A DNA stretch of 8,853 bases from assembly GCA_002411515.1 (NCBI GenBank), contig DHTF01000008.1:1-8853 (forward strand). Direction: 5' to 3'. This DNA comes from Proteiniphilum sp. UBA5267. GTDB lineage: Bacteria; Bacteroidota; Bacteroidia; Bacteroidales; Dysgonomonadaceae. The notes beneath the pieces were generated by a model, which had not been told where the DNA came from, made no database searches, and saw only the letters and a program-made list of their open reading frames with translations. The position numbers were made by a program, and so were the translations under genes. Of the stretch, positions 7,718 through 8,853 are shown piece after piece (positions within the stretch are counted from its first letter, which is position 1; each line of letters starts with the position of its first letter).

Positions 7718-8853
7718 ATGCACATTTTCAATCCCTGGCACGATCTGGCTCTGGCAAACTTCTCCGCAAACTACACCCCACCAGCTTCGGCCATGAGAAT
7801 GGCGGACGATCTGGCTCTGTTGCCTGTGTGGTATGGCGGAGGTGATGCCGTGATCGCAGAAGGGGAGGCGAACCGGTCGTTTTTGGATACAGTGAAGAAC
7901 GTGCTTCCTGTTTCAGCTGAAATGATTCCCATTTCCGAAATTGCCTTGCGCCGGGATGAAAATATCATTCCTTGGGGCTGGGACCCGATGTTGAGAAAGA
8001 AAATGGCTGTTCTGGGTGCAGACGAACGTCAGCTGCCTTCGATGGAGGAGCTTGAGCGACTGAAGGAGTATGCGAACCGTAAAAACGCAGTGCGGTTATT
8101 ACGGGAAATAAAAAAGGAAGAAAAGGACTTTTGTGGAGAATCTCATTATTTTACCCGACTTGAGGAGCTACTTGCGCTTTTGCAATCGATGCCGGGTGAT
8201 AAAATATTGAAGATGCCGGTTTCCGGAAGCGGCAAAGGACTCATCTGGATATTGGGAGAGATTACCGACAAGCAAACCGATTGGTGCCGGAGGGTAATCC
8301 GTGAGCAGGGAGGTGTGGTCGCAGAGCCTGTCTTGCGCAAAGTAAAGGACTTTGCCATGGAGTTTTATCTGCAGGAAGGGACGGCGCAATTTGCCGGTTA
8401 CTCCTTGTTCCGTTCTGCAGCCTCGGGCGCTTATGCCGGAAATAAACTGCTCTCTGATTGGGAGATATTGGAAAGGCTTAGGGCATGTTGTCCGACAGAA
8501 TTGCTGCATGGGCTGCGTGAATCTCTTTTGCAAAAACTAGCCCTCTTTTTCCCTTCATATACCGGTTACGCCGGCGTGGACATGATGGTGTGTGAAACGG
8601 AAGAGGGGTATCGTATTCAACCTTGTGTGGAGGTGAATATGCGGATGAATATGGGGATGGTGGCACGCATTTTCCATGACAGATACATGGAACCCGAGGC
8701 GGAAGGTAAGTTTGTGGTGGATTATTTTAATAAACCGGGGAGTGCGAAACTTTTTCACGAGAAAATGGAACGGGAGTCGCCCCTTAAAGTAGCACAAGGA
8801 AAAATAGTTTCCGGCTACCTGTCGCTGACTCCCGTTACATCGGATACCCGTTA
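7718..8853 (+). CDS. ATP-grasp-like protein, 3' end outside the window
   Basis: The ATG directly follows the buk TAG with no gap, so translation is very probably coupled. The frame stays open for 378 codons, and the window ends after TA, which could begin a Tyr codon or a stop. The protein starts with MHIFNPWHDLALANFSANYT. Several features fit an ATP-grasp fold: Lys165 followed by a glycine-rich loop PVSGSGKG (167-174), a VAEPVL segment (201-206) where the adenine-binding acidic residue would lie, GVDMM (286-290), and VEVNMRMNMG (304-313). The last holds Glu305, Asn307 and Arg309, which match the metal-binding E-x-N-x-R motif. ATP-grasp enzymes join a carboxylate to an amine or thiol using ATP. 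The substrate here is unknown, and I know no assigned role for this gene in butyrate metabolism. The start is secured by the position and the conserved-looking N-terminus. No signal peptide or membrane segment is seen, so it should be cytoplasmic. Confidence 0.85.
   Translation, partial: MHIFNPWHDLALANFSANYTPPASAMRMADDLALLPVWYGGGDAVIAEGEANRSFLDTVKNVLPVSAEMIPISEIALRRDENIIPWGWDPMLRKKMAVLGADERQLPSMEELERLKEYANRKNAVRLLREIKKEEKDFCGESHYFTRLEELLALLQSMPGDKILKMPVSGSGKGLIWILGEITDKQTDWCRRVIREQGGVVAEPVLRKVKDFAMEFYLQEGTAQFAGYSLFRSAASGAYAGNKLLSDWEILERLRACCPTELLHGLRESLLQKLALFFPSYTGYAGVDMMVCETEEGYRIQPCVEVNMRMNMGMVARIFHDRYMEPEAEGKFVVDYFNKPGSAKLFHEKMERESPLKVAQGKIVSGYLSLTPVTSDTR

Noticed and set aside
6437..7741. 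Open frames of 252 and 181 codons on the minus strand opposite ptb and buk
   Set aside because: The plus strand encodes clear Ptb and butyrate kinase with intact motifs, and the antisense translations show no family features.

Overview
The window looks like chromosomal DNA from a member of the Bacteroidota, most likely the Bacteroidales. The evidence is a near-ideal Bacteroidetes-type promoter (TTTG, 19 bases, TAnnTTTG) in front of the fermentation genes, A-rich translation starts without strong Shine-Dalgarno sequences, and proteins of the kind found in fermentative Bacteroidales. I cannot fix the genus from the sequence alone. No tRNA, rRNA, CRISPR array, insertion sequence or phage gene is visible.

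The left two thirds is a leftward cluster read from about 5290 down to 62. Its first gene encodes a very large protein (about 1163 aa) that appears to be exported. It has a signal peptide, a long helical N-terminal half, a charged coiled coil, a Gly/Ala-rich hydrophobic stretch and a C-terminal domain I do not recognise. It is followed by a LemA-family membrane protein and a DUF3137-family membrane protein, whose genes overlap by 4 bases (ATGA). The roughly 150 bases between the large gene and lemA are not ordinary spacer. They hold protein-like coding sequence split over two frames and ending 7 bases before the lemA start, which suggests that the large gene, or a small gene after it, has been disrupted by small indels.

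An AT-rich divergent intergenic region (5291-5678) separates the two transcription units and carries a convincing rightward promoter and a weaker leftward one.

The right third is a rightward operon: phosphate butyryltransferase (ptb), butyrate kinase (buk), and an ATP-grasp-like protein whose start codon directly follows the buk stop and which runs off the window edge. Ptb and Buk convert butyryl-CoA (or a similar short or branched acyl-CoA) through the acyl phosphate to the free acid, making ATP. The third gene is not part of the textbook pathway, and its tight coupling to buk is of interest.

Bases 1-61, downstream of the DUF3137 gene, show no gene and no clear terminator hairpin.
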